Shown here one piece after another: positions 32,015 through 41,948 of a stretch of DNA of 64,000 bases. Every line of letters starts with the position of its first letter. Position 1 is the stretch's first letter. The stretch is taken from NCBI GenBank assembly GCA_037127315.1, contig JBBBDQ010001278.1, positions 627,001-691,000 of the forward strand, given 5' to 3'. This DNA is from Ascarosepion bandense (Eukaryota > Mollusca > Cephalopoda > Sepiida > Sepiidae). The position numbers and the translations under genes were made by a program. The notes under the pieces are model-generated. The model was not told the origin of the DNA. It saw only the letters and a program-made list of their open reading frames with translations, and made no database searches.

Positions 32015-32900
32015 AGACACCTCCTAACACACTAACTCGCATCCATTCTCTCAAACACTCTTCCCATCTACCCAACCCTCAGCCTCGGTATCCTTACACG
32101 TCTATCACCCTCCTCCTGACATTTCCTATATCTAAAAACTCTTTCTCATCACCTTCCCCTATGTAACCCCCTGCGCAATAGTGGCAGTGGAATGCCTTGC
32201 TTGGGGTGAAATGATTATATAAAAAAAAACTATACTGTTATAATGTGGTTATAAAGTGGGGGATTAGTTCTACATTACATTCAATATATAAACTGATCTC
32301 TCACTTTATGACCACAGTCATCTTTCTCTTAGCCACTTCCTGACACTCACAATAATCTGTCACACTTTCTCATCACCTTCCCCTATGTAACACCCCTGCG
32401 CAATAGTGGCAGTGGAATGCCTTGCTTGGGGGTGAAATGATTATATTTTAAAAAAAACTATACTGTTATAATGTGGTTATAAAGTGGGGGATTAGTTCTA
32501 CATTACATTAAGTATATAAACTAATCCCTCACTTTATGACCACAATCATCTTTCTCTTAGCCACTTCCTGACACTCCCTATAATCTGTCACTCTTTCTCA
32601 TCACCTTCCCCTATGTAACCCCCCTGCGCAATAGTGGCAGTGGAATGCCTTGCTTGGGGTGAAATGATTATTTTAAAAAAAAAACTATACTGTTATAATG
32701 TGGTTATAAAGTGGGGGATTAGTTCTACATTACATTAAGTATATAAACTAATCCCTCACTTTATGACCACAATCATCTTTCTCTTAGCCACTTCCTGACA
32801 CTCCCTATAATCTGTCACTCTTTCTCATCACCTTCCCCTATGTAACCCCCCTGCGCAATAGCAGCAGTGGAATGCCTTGCTTGGGGTGAAATGATTAAAA
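32015..32900 (+). repeat. Array of LINE 3' tails alternating with the hairpin, about 228-bp units
   Basis: The family 3' UTR and terminus (tgcgcaatagtggcagtgga, ggggtgaaatgatta) occur four times. Between them is actatactgttataatgtgg followed by the hairpin (aaagtgggggattag…actaatccctcactt). The word actatactg lies at 32229, 32457 and 32684, 228 and 227 bp apart. The hairpin and the LINE tail have thus been amplified together. Confidence 0.9.
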
Positions 32901-33168
32901 ACAAAAGAAAACGACTTTATCAAGTCATCTGCACCACACTATTAGTTACTCAAGTACAATGTTGGAGGAAATTTCCAAAGCTAAGAACCATAAAGACAAG
33001 GTAAAGAAATTCGTTGTCTGGGGAGAATTTGGAATCATTAATGGTGCTATCCATTGAAAAGAAATTGTTAGATGAATTTGATGAAGAAGCAATTATTAAC
33101 ACAAAAAAAGTTCTCTTAATGTCGTGAACTACAATGTTATTGAGCTTTTGAACTATCTGTTAATGTGT
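32901..33168. other. No recognisable feature
   Basis: AT-rich, apparently single-copy sequence between a repeat array and a SINE insertion. No exon was recognised. Confidence 0.4.
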
Positions 33169-33179
33169 AAATTGTACAG

Positions 33180-33796
33180 TCAGTCAGTTAAGTGCCATAC
33201 GTGACACACGCTTGGGCGATCATGTCTCGAAAGAGACATGACTGACTGGGCAGAAGATTATCCCGCAGTAGGTTGCCATTGCTTTCTGCGGTAGACTGGT
33301 TTCCGACCAAGGCTATAGAACCCAATCTGTCCTGCTATTTGACTCATGGCTTGAAAGGGAATAAATGTATTATATTATTAAGTAGTAATTATTGGGGGAT
33401 CAGTTTATTACTTCATAACAATAGAAAACCGATCCCCCACTTTATGTCCACTAGCAGTTTTAATTATGTTTCCAACTATTATATTCAGTCAGTCAGTTAA
33501 GTGCCATATGTGATACACGCTTGGGCGATCATGTCTCGAAAGAGACATGACTGACTGGGCAGAAGATTATCCCGCAGTAGGTTGCCATTCCTTTCTATGG
33601 TAGACTGGTTGCCAATCAAGGCTATAGAACCCAATCTGTCCTGTTATTTAGCCCATAACTGGAAGGAAGAGACGGATTAATACTTTTCCCAAGAGTATTT
33701 GCGCGTAAGTGAATACAAAGAATTCAACTGGAATTCGAACTCGGGTCCCCGATTTGTCGTTCCGAGTTGGCATCCACTGCACCACAATGCACATCC
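33180..33796 (-). mobile_element. Composite SINE with target duplication
   Basis: Order from the left: SINE tail and body, hairpin (33395-33445), then tail, body and Pol III head. An 11-bp repeat with one mismatch flanks it (aaattgtacag ending at 33179, aaactgtacag ending at 33810). As at 6.8 kb, the duplication lies outside the whole composite. Confidence 0.85.
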
Positions 33797-33810
33797 AAAA
33801 AACTGTACAG

Positions 33811-34204
33811 TAAATTACTTAAAAATATCAACCAGTTACTTAAAATTTAAAATAGATAAATAAAAATTAAAATGTTTTGTATTAACATTTGGTATTTACT
33901 ACCAGTAATATTTACAGTTAATGCATACTGTTGATCTTATAAGCGCCGCTTAGATGTGGCACAAGGCCGAAATTATGGGGTACCCAGTGAGAATGGAACT
34001 TGTAAAGGATTTTTATTTGCAATTTATATTTGCAAATCATTCTCGTGTAATTGAAGTTGGAAAGAAGACACCAGTGACGCTTGAGTAAAACAAACAATGG
34101 ATTGTGTTAACGATAAGTTTACAAAATTGAGATTAAGCATGCAAATAGTTGAAGGAAAGTTGTTTCCCTTGTAACGTTAAGAAACATGACAAAAAGTCAG
34201 TTGA
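33811..34204. other. No recognisable feature
   Basis: No exon, repeat or RNA gene was recognised. Confidence 0.4.
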
Positions 34205-34530
34205 GATTCTTCTTCTATGTGCCTTGTCCCTTCAGGACGTAGGCGATCATTGTTCTCCACGTCTCCCGATCACTTGTGGCTTTTAGTATGTTTGCTCCTG
34301 TTACACCTCGCAACCCCCGTTCCATCATCCACCTGATCGGGCCCTGCAAATATGTTATCCGCTGCCGTCCCCTGTCTCTTTTTCCCCTCTATCTGGCCTG
34401 TTAGTATCAGATTCTCCAAGCCCTCCTTCCTCATTGCATGTCCCAGGAACTTCAGCTGTCTCTTCCTAATGCTCAGTATTAATTTCCTTTTTGTTTCCAT
34501 AATTTCCAAGACCTGTCTCTTTTGCATGTT
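34205..34530 (-). mobile_element. RTE-like LINE C-terminal relic
   Basis: The minus strand reads VLEIMETKRKLILSIRKRQL and RKEGLENLILTGQIEGKK, then shifts frame. The 3' end (ttcttctatgtgcc on the plus strand) is present. Confidence 0.83.
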
Positions 34531-34534
34531 AAAA

Positions 34535-35133
34535 TAAAGAATTATTGATAGAAAATGATAACACGAATTGTAGAAGTTAATGTTCAATGAGAAAGTCAAG
34601 GGTCTCAAGAGTTGTAGAAATGTTCGTAGTCGTAACTTGATGGAAAGTGTTATGCATAGGTATGTATATATGTATGAGCATTTGTTGGGTAGGAGTACTG
34701 AGAATGGAGAAGAAGGATTAAAAGGAATCAGCAAACGCAAAAGAAGGAGAAAGAGAATGAATGTGCGACATGAACTTACGCCCGGGTCGTGGTTGAAGTT
34801 TCTCCCGTTACATTTTAGTGGGTCATCACGCTGCTCCCATCTGAATGACTGACTGACGCTAACTGAAGCCTTTATAGCTAATTAGTTTTTTTTCGTATTG
34901 GATCGATAACTCTTCTCAGTCTTGCAAATCGCTTCTATTGGTCAGAAAATCATTTTAGCATCTACTCGCGAAATCCGGTTTCGACTTTATCTTTAAGCAC
35001 GTGGTCAATTCTTTTTCTATTTGGCAAAAACCAGGATTTCACGCGTCTTTGTGAATTTTTGTAAAAGTGAAGAAGAAAGTTTCTTTTAATTCTTAATTTC
35101 TATTCACCACACGACAACCCAGAAAGACATTCT
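34535..35133. other. Unassigned stretch
   Basis: A 90-codon plus-strand frame (34580-34852) contains a basic run (KRKRRRKR) but no known domain and no supporting splice or promoter signal. I would not call it a gene from sequence alone. Confidence 0.3.
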
Positions 35134-35141
35134 ATCTAGAG

Positions 35142-35666
35142 CAGTGATTCCCATACTGGGGGAAATATCTGCCTGGGGGGAAATTTGAAGCTACCAGGTG
35201 GGGGGGAAATAACTGAAAATTCTCATTCTGTTTTCCACGACCTAACTTTGTGAGTCAGGATTTTCTACTTTACTCCCAATCAAGCCCAAAGCCCGAAACC
35301 GACTGGAGGTGGAATATGACATACGTTGTGCACTTGCCAAAACTCACCCTGATATTTATACACTGGTGCACAAGAAGCAGCATCACCCTTCTCACTAATT
35401 TAATTCTGAAGTAGAAGAACAAACAAAAGTTCTTTTATTTGTTACTAACCACTCTCTATGGCTATGCTTAGTTGTTACTAACTGCTCTCTATCCACTTTA
35501 CTCTGTAACTATAAGTCTCTCAGTGTATTTGTACATTTGAAAAATACATTAGTAAATAGTCTCAGTGTGTTTTAACTGCTCTTTCTCTCATACACATGAA
35601 GGGGGAAATCTGGATGGTTGAACTGGGTGTAAGGGGAAATGACAGAAAAAAGTTTGGGAACCACTG
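35142..35666 (+). mobile_element. hAT deletion derivative with 8-bp target duplication
   Basis: The terminal inverted repeats are cagtgattcccatact and, reverse complemented, cagtggttcccaaact. ATCTAGAG lies on both sides (35134-35141 and 35667-35674); an 8-bp duplication is diagnostic of hAT insertion. About 525 bp remain. A short plus-strand frame (about 35297-35398) reads NRLEVEYDIRCALAKT and KKQHHPSH then stop, matching the C-terminal dimerisation end of hAT transposases. The rest of the enzyme is deleted, so it can only have moved with help from an active relative. Confidence 0.88.
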
Positions 35667-35674
35667 ATCTAGAG

Positions 35675-35936
35675 GTAGGACAACCTTGGTTTTAAATATC
35701 AGCTGCTTTGCTATCATACCCAGGCATAAAAATCAGAGTTGAGCACCTAATGGCGGTTAAATGTCTGCTCTAAAATCTTTCTGACAATTTCTGTGGGCTT
35801 CTGTAATGATCCTTTGATAAAAAATTAAATTAAATTAAATTAAAAAAATGCATGGACGGCTTCATCGGCACTATATCCGTTTTGAAATTTTTGTTTACCT
35901 AACCTTTTATATATTTAGAAACCCTTTAATTTCGGA
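35675..35936. other. No recognisable feature
   Basis: Short unique sequence with an (aaatt)n run near 35822-35845. Confidence 0.4.
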
Positions 35937-35953
35937 GCAGCTTCTAAAACCCG

Positions 35954-37282
35954 TAATAAATAAGGTGAATTTTTTGGTATAAGGACATCTATGAGGGTCA
36001 TTCAATAAATAAGGTGAAATTTTCAACGACTTCTAATACAAAGAGAAGCTTACTTTTTTTAATTTTTTTTCCTTTGCTTCTTTTTCAAAGGGATTTAATT
36101 TTTTTTGCAGATTGAAAAAAAAAACTTTGAGAGTTTTGGAGATTAACAAAGATGGCCGACCCAGAAGCATGCACCAGGATTGAACAGAGGTCAGTTATCA
36201 AGTTTTTGGTTGCTGAAGGGTGCAAACCAGTTGAAATTAATAGGAGAATATCAACTGTGTATGGTACCACATCTTTCAGCCAAAAAATGTCTACAAGTGG
36301 GCTAAATTGTTTAAAGAAGGATAGAACATTGTTGAGGATGAAGACAGGCCTGGGAGGCCTACAGAAGTGAGGTCTCCTGAGGTGATCGAATCAGTCAATG
36401 ACCTCATTCAGTCTGACAGAAGGGTGACAGTGGATGACATTGCAAGGACTTTGAGCCTATCTGTTGAGACAACACACAAAATTGTCCATGATGACCTTGT
36501 CTACTCGAAGGTTAGCTGCAAGGTCTCACACAGCAACCCAAACGGTGTAGACCATCAACGAGCTGGACTGAGAATGGCTCCCTCATCCCCTTACAGCCCA
36601 GACCTTGCCCCTTCAGACTTTCACCTGTTTGGTCCCTTGAAAGCTTTCATGAGAGGCACGAAGTTTGAAAGTGACTATGAAGTCAAAAGTGCTGTGAACG
36701 ATTGGCTAAGACGTCACTCCAAAGATTTTTACGTTGAGGGAATACAGAAGCTTGTGCACAGATGGGAAAAGTGTGTGACACTGCTGGGAGACTACATTGA
36801 AAAAAAAACAAAAAACAAAAAGTAAGCTTCTATTTGTATTAGAAGTCCATATACCAAAAACTTCACCTTATTTATTGAATGACCCTCGTAGAAGTCCTTA
36901 TACCGAAAAATTCACCTTATTTATTGAATGACCCTCGTAGAAGTCCTTATACCAAAAAATTCACCTTATTTATTGAATGAACCTCGTAGAAATACTTAAT
37001 ACCGAAAAATTCACCTTATTTATTGAATGACCCTCGTAGATGTCCTTATACCGAAAAATTCACCTTATTTATTGAATGACCCTCGTAGATCTCCTTATAC
37101 CGAAAGATTCACCTTATTTATTGAATGACCCTCGTAGAAGTCCTTATACCGAAAAATTCACCTTATTTATTGAATGACCCTCGTAGATGTCCTTATACCG
37201 AAAAATTCACCTTATTTATTGAATGACCCTCGTAGAAGTCCTTATACCAAAAAATTCACCTTATTTATTGAATGACCCTCGT
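35954..37282 (+). mobile_element. Mariner element whose ends are tandemly multiplied
   Basis: The terminal sequence gggtcattcaataaataagg appears twice at the left (about 35954-36040). Its inverse appears nine times at the right, as 49-bp units starting at 36841, 36890, 36939, 36988, 37038, 37087, 37136, 37185 and 37234. Each unit consists of the terminal inverted repeat plus a few adjacent bases. The transposase relic lies between. Confidence 0.88.
36152..36825 (+). pseudogene. Mariner transposase pseudogene, middle deleted
   Basis: The N-terminal frame (36152-36370) has the helix-turn-helix start (QRSVIKFLVAEGCKPVEI). A frameshift near 36360 leads to a second frame (36367-36825) with SVNDLIQSDRRVTVDDIART and then, after a jump, SPDLAPSDFHLFGPLKAFMR to the C-terminus. 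The third catalytic Asp is present in APSD. The stretch that should carry the first two is missing, about 120 residues short of a normal mariner enzyme of about 345. It cannot be active. Confidence 0.87.
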
Positions 37283-37329
37283 ACAATGCTTGTATGCATT
37301 TATTTATCATTGTCTTTATCTCATGTGGA

Positions 37330-37420
37330 TGTTTTTTCTGGGGCAGTGGATGTTGGCTCGGAACGAGAATTCGGAGTGCCGATTTTGAATTCCGGTTGGA
37401 TTTGTGCCGTTCTTACATTT

Positions 37421-37451
<31 letters not shown>

Positions 37452-37480
37452 ATATACACACACACATATCTATATATCAA
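37330..37480 (+). repeat. SINE head fragment and (CA)n
   Basis: gggcagtggatgttggctcg and gattttgaattccggttgg are the A and B box region of the tRNA-type SINE. The copy stops at about 37415 and a (CA)n tract follows. Confidence 0.7.
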
Positions 37481-37904
37481 CACATATTTGTTTAATATCA
37501 TCATTGCTCACACTTTTACTCCTACGCATTTTAAATAACATGCTTGTTTTCATCTGCAAGACACGTTATGTTAGCCGGCAGTGATTAGTTAATCCGGACT
37601 GGTCATCCGACGTCCACGTGTTAAATCCTATTTTCCCGCGTATTCTGCTTGTCCATATAAGTAGCGCATTTCCACATGTTGCTTTAGTGGAACCCTAGCC
37701 ATCAAGGGGTGGGAATATGGCGTTTCCCACTCACATACACACCCGCACTAATTGCAGGTAGTAATTAGTGGTGCAAATTTATTTCTTACACACACATGCA
37801 TGTGCACACGCATCTCCCAACACAAACTACAATGAGAATTCAACCAACTGTATGTATTCTACCTTTCAGAATTATTTTTCATTGACTTTCTTCCAATGAA
37901 CATT
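37481..37904. other. Unassigned stretch
   Basis: Slightly GC-richer sequence at 37570-37780 with no open frame. I cannot assign it. It could be part of an LTR or an unknown repeat. Confidence 0.35.
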
Positions 37905-37914
37905 TAACTTCTTT

Positions 37915-38570
37915 AACAGTTAAAGGGAGAGAACTTCTTCTCCTTTATTCGAGAAAACTTCCTGGCCCTACAAAAAGAACCAACTTTCTTAGCAGCAGAT
38001 TTAGCTATGGATTCTATATAGTTATTCCACTTGAGATCTAATGTGAAAGTCAATCCGAGGAAGCGCAATGTTTTACTTTCTGGGAGAGAAGCCTGATCCA
38101 TGTTAATGGGCTGGAGGAACGATTGTCTGTGATGGTTAATAGATAGCAGCTTAGTTTTGGAAGCATTAAAATTTACAAGCCATTTCTTACCCAAGTCCAC
38201 CACGGATTGGAAATCCTTTTCAAGCTTGGCAGTGAGATTTGATTTGTCAGCCTCGGCTGATTTTTGATTGAGACGAGAGCAAACCGTATTGTCATTAGTA
38301 TGTATGCCTACTTGGGATTTTATTACATCGGGAAGATTGTTAATATAGATAAGGAAAAGCGTAGGACCTAGAATAGAGCTTTGAGGGACACCCACGTTTG
38401 TGTGATAGTATTGGGGAGCTTTTCTGTTCAGTACTATCTTCATTGTATGATTTGAAAGGAATGACTAGATTAGGTAAAACAATTGTCCAGTTATACCATA
38501 GCCCTGCAGCTTGCATAGAAGGCCAGCGTGCCAGACTCTGTCAAACGCTTTGGAGATGTCAAGGGTAACT
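37915..38570 (-). pseudogene. CR1-like LINE reverse transcriptase relic with lost active site
   Basis: A 176-codon minus-strand frame (38443 to 37913), with upstream sequence to about 38570, encodes the reverse transcriptase core. GVPQSSILGPTLFLIYINN carries S for the usual G, and the catalytic YADD is replaced by HTND. Thumb blocks KKWLVNFNASKTKLLSINHH follow. The copy lacks the C-terminus and 3' UTR. It is older than the copy at 12-13 kb. Confidence 0.88.
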
Positions 38571-38574
38571 GGTA

Positions 38575-39395
38575 AAACTTTGACTAATTGAATCAAACTT
38601 TATAAAATGTTAAATAATTTCTTTGTCGTTGGCTCACATATTTTAATAATAATAAAAATAATAATAAATAATAATAAAAATAATAATAAAAATAATCACA
38701 AAGTTGTTGACATGTTCTAGGTTGGAATAAAAAGGTATGGCATTTTATAAGTGACAAAATTCTACCAATTTTTTTTTTCGGGTAAGGGAGGAAACTCTGA
38801 CCTTTTAATTTGCACATAGAAATTACCATACAAAAATAAAAAATCAAATGCACAAAAAAAAGTTTAAATTATTTTAAAAATATGGGTTGTGAACAATTTT
38901 TATTTTCGATTTTCAATTTTCGATAGGCAATATAATCATCAATTCTTAACTAAAAAATCTAGCCACAACAGTTCTTTAAAGATTTTAAAAATATTTTTAA
39001 ACCATTATAAATTATTATAATAACAAAAGAAAAATGAAAACAATTCTTTTAAAATTTCATTAGTTATCAAAAAGTTTTTTTTATCTTCAGACTATAATGT
39101 CCTTAATTTTTATTATTTATTCAAGCAATTAAAAGCTTATCAAATATCAGAGTTTTATTGCATTTTTTATTTTACTCTTCGAAGCAGATTTTTGGATACG
39201 GTTCGAAAATTTAAAATAAAAAAAAATAGATGATTTATATTCCACAATGAATTCATTTTGAAATCCAACCAAGCTGATTTTGCTTATCAGAAATGCTAAA
39301 TTTAATCTATTAGTTTGGAATTAAAACTAAAATATATCCTCCAAGAAAGATCCATTATTTTAAAAATTAATTTTAAACTTTAAATATTTGTTATG
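38575..39395. other. AT-rich sequence with an (AAT)n run, no gene
   Basis: An imperfect ataataaaaataat tract lies at 38645-38695. The rest is AT-rich and unassigned. Confidence 0.5.
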
Positions 39396-39406
39396 ATTTG
39401 TTTAAA

Positions 39407-40035
39407 TGTTCAGAGGCATCTGAACACCTTCCACATGAGAAGTATCCGACTCATACTGAAAACACTGAGGTCCTGTTTCACGCAGGTCTGCCCACCATGT
39501 CCACACTCCTTAAACAGTGCAGACTTCACTGGCTAGGCCATGTACACACACCACCTATATATCAACCAAGGAACTTAAAAAATAATCAAAATATAAATAA
39601 CTGAAAATCAAAAGAGAAAAATGTGGAAATTCAAAACAAGAATAGTACTAGAAGGTGCACTTGAAATGATAAAAAAAGGAACACAACAGCATTTGATTTG
39701 AGTTGTTAGGCCAGGATTTCTTTCCATTTGGTTTGGTTGACTGCTACCCTCTCCCAAGACTACGTGTTGATGCCCACAGACTTCATATCCCGTTTTATGA
39801 TGTCATGATACCACAGCTGTAGCTGCCCAGTGGGTCTTCTTCCAGAGGCCAGCTCTTTATACAGGAGGTCTTTTGGAGTGTGACTGTCTAGCGTGTGGTG
39901 TACATGGCCTAGCCAGCGAAGTCTGCACTGTTTAAGGAGTGTGGACATGGTGGGCAGACCTGCGTGAGACAGGACCTCAGTGTTTTCAGTATGAGTCGGA
40001 TACTTCTCATGTGGAAGGTGTTCAGATGCCTCTCT
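39407..40035. mobile_element. Non-LTR retrotransposon C-terminal fragment in inverted duplicate
   Basis: 39413-39551 and 39898-40032 are inverted copies about 135 bp long (for example caccatgtccacactcctta and its complement). The minus strand from 39948 to 39760 continues as STLLKQCRLRWLGHV and YKELASGRRPTGQLQLWYHD, a typical C-terminal end of a non-LTR reverse transcriptase protein. A scrap of the restriction-endonuclease LINE (agtaggtgcacttg-like) lies at 39620-39690. Confidence 0.78.
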
Positions 40036-40072
40036 TGCCTGGCGTAAGTGGTCAATATCTCGCGATATGGCA

Positions 40073-40505
40073 GCAAGTCAGTTAAGTGCCATATGTGATA
40101 TACACTTGGGTGATCATGTCTTGAAAGAGACATGACTGACTGGGCAGAAGATTTTCTATTCTGCTCTTTAAACTATAGCTGAAGGGAGAAGAGACGGATT
40201 GTATTAATAAATAGTAATTAGTGGGGAATCAGTTTACTACTTAATAACAATAGAAAACGGATCCCCCACTTTTTGCCCAGTAGCAGCTTTACTTATGTTT
40301 CCAACTATTATTTTCATTCAGTCAGTTAAGTGCCATACGTGATACACGCTTGGACGATCATGTCTCAAAAGAGACATGACTGACTGGGCAGAAGATTATC
40401 CCACAGTAGGTTGCCATTGCTTTCTGCGGAAGACTGTTTGCCAACCAATGCTATAGAACCCAATCTATCCTGTTATTTGACCTATAGCTGGAGGGAAGAG
40501 ATGGA
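40073..40505 (-). mobile_element. Composite SINE, head truncated
   Basis: It shows SINE tail, a shortened body, the hairpin (agtggggaatcag…cggatcccccact, about 40220-40270) and a second body that stops at gaagagatggaca (40505). A short RTE 3' scrap (atgatcgcctacat) follows. Confidence 0.8.
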
Positions 40506-40710
40506 CAGGAAAATGTAGAGGGCTATGATCGCCTACATCTGAAAGTGATACAACTCGTTAAAGAAGTGATATCAGAACGAAGAGAAAAAATTATTTGAAT
40601 ATTTGCCTCTTTGTACAACGATCAGGTGAAAAAATGTTTGCTTCCTTGGGTAGCAGAAAACTGTGTGTCTCTTTGAAATCGTATTTCATGACTCCTTGCA
40701 TATTTATAAT

Positions 40711-40998
40711 GTGCATTGTGGTGCAGTGAATATCAGCTAGGAATAAAAAATAAAAAGCCGAGTTCAAATTCCAGTTGAGTTCATTGTATTCACTTACACG
40801 CAATTACCCTTGGGAGAGGTATTAATCCATCTCTTCTCCCTCTGGCTGTGGGTTGAATAAAAGGAAAGATTATGTTCTCTAGCCTTGGTTGGCAACCAGT
40901 CTATTGTAGAAAAAATGTCAAACTACTGAGAAAAAAATTCTACCTAGTCAATCATGGACTGAAAGAGGTGTGATCGCTTAATCGTATAATATATATGG
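40711..40998 (+). mobile_element. Diverged SINE copy
   Basis: The A box ggtgcagtga and B box gagttcaaattcc are recognisable. Small insertions lie in the head and the tail is decayed. It is older than the composite copies. Confidence 0.78.
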
Positions 40999-41029
40999 CA
41001 TTTAACTGCCTGTGTATTTCAATTTAGTT

Positions 41030-41340
41030 TTTTTTAATCATTTCACCCCAAGCAAGGCGGTAATGCCATTGATGCGCAGGGGGCTACATAAGAATAAAAG
41101 ATTACATAGGAGGAAAGTAAGGAGAAAGACAAACCAGTCACAGGAGGTGTCAGAGAAAGGGCAAGAGAAGGATGGGAATACAGGTGTGTTGACAGTTGCA
41201 AAGGTAGAGAGAAAGGAAAAAATATACAGGGTGATGTAGAAAGAACTGGAGTCAAGTGAATAAGAGATGGGTATTGACATTGCATTTAAATTCCTGCAGG
41301 TTGAAGCTGTCAGGAAAGCAAGAATATGGAAGAGAGTTAT
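41030..41340 (-). mobile_element. CR1-like LINE 3' end
   Basis: The complement of the family terminus (aatcatttcaccccaagcaa) is followed by 3' UTR and the CFPDxYNLQ coding end. It sits 110 bp upstream of the first recognised EGF exon and is in opposite orientation to it. Confidence 0.83.
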
Positions 41341-41451
41341 ATCATTTTAATAAAGGCAATATTTTAAAATGGGCTTTATGAAATTTGGCCATCTTACTGT
41401 TAGCAAAATGACCAAAGTAGTAATGGTAGAAATATATTCTTTTTGTTTCAG

Positions 41452-41594
41452 AATGTGGACCCGGTTTCTTCGGTCGTGACTGCCTTCTCACATGCAGCAA
41501 TTGTATGAATGGTGGTAAATGCAACATTAATGGCGATGGATGCATTTGTGCACCTGGATACCATGGACAACTGTGCAATAACACATGCCCCATT
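41452..41594 (+). CDS. Exon with EGF module 1 and start of module 2
   Basis: The acceptor is ttttgtttcag (AG at 41450-41451); the donor GTAAGT starts at 41595. The exon begins with the last two bases of a codon (AA) and ends in phase 0. It encodes CGPGFFGRDCLLTCSNCMNG and a further half-module up to NNTCPI. All eight cysteines of module 1 are present. The missing first base of the opening codon shows that at least one exon lies upstream; a G would give Glu. NNT near the end is an N-glycosylation site. Confidence 0.9.
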
Positions 41595-41898
41595 GTAAGT
41601 TATCAAGTTTTAACATACTAGGATGGTTTTCTTGGTCTATGCATGCATATATATATATATATATATATATTGAAAATTGTGTGTTCAAAAAATCCCAATT
41701 ACGTGAACAAAAAAAAAATCCACGTTACACGAGCATTCTTAAAAAAAACTGTAAAATCAGTTATTGCAAATCACCTGAAGACACTACATGGTAGAAACCT
41801 AGGTCGCATAATTACAAATGAAGAATATATATATATATATATACTCTTTCTTCACTTGTAATTACAAATGAAACTTAGGTTGCATGATTACAAATGAA

Positions 41899-41948
<50 letters not shown>

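Noticed and set aside
34580..34852. A 90-codon frame with a basic run
   Set aside because: Isolated, with no recognised domain, no splice support and transposon fragments on both sides.
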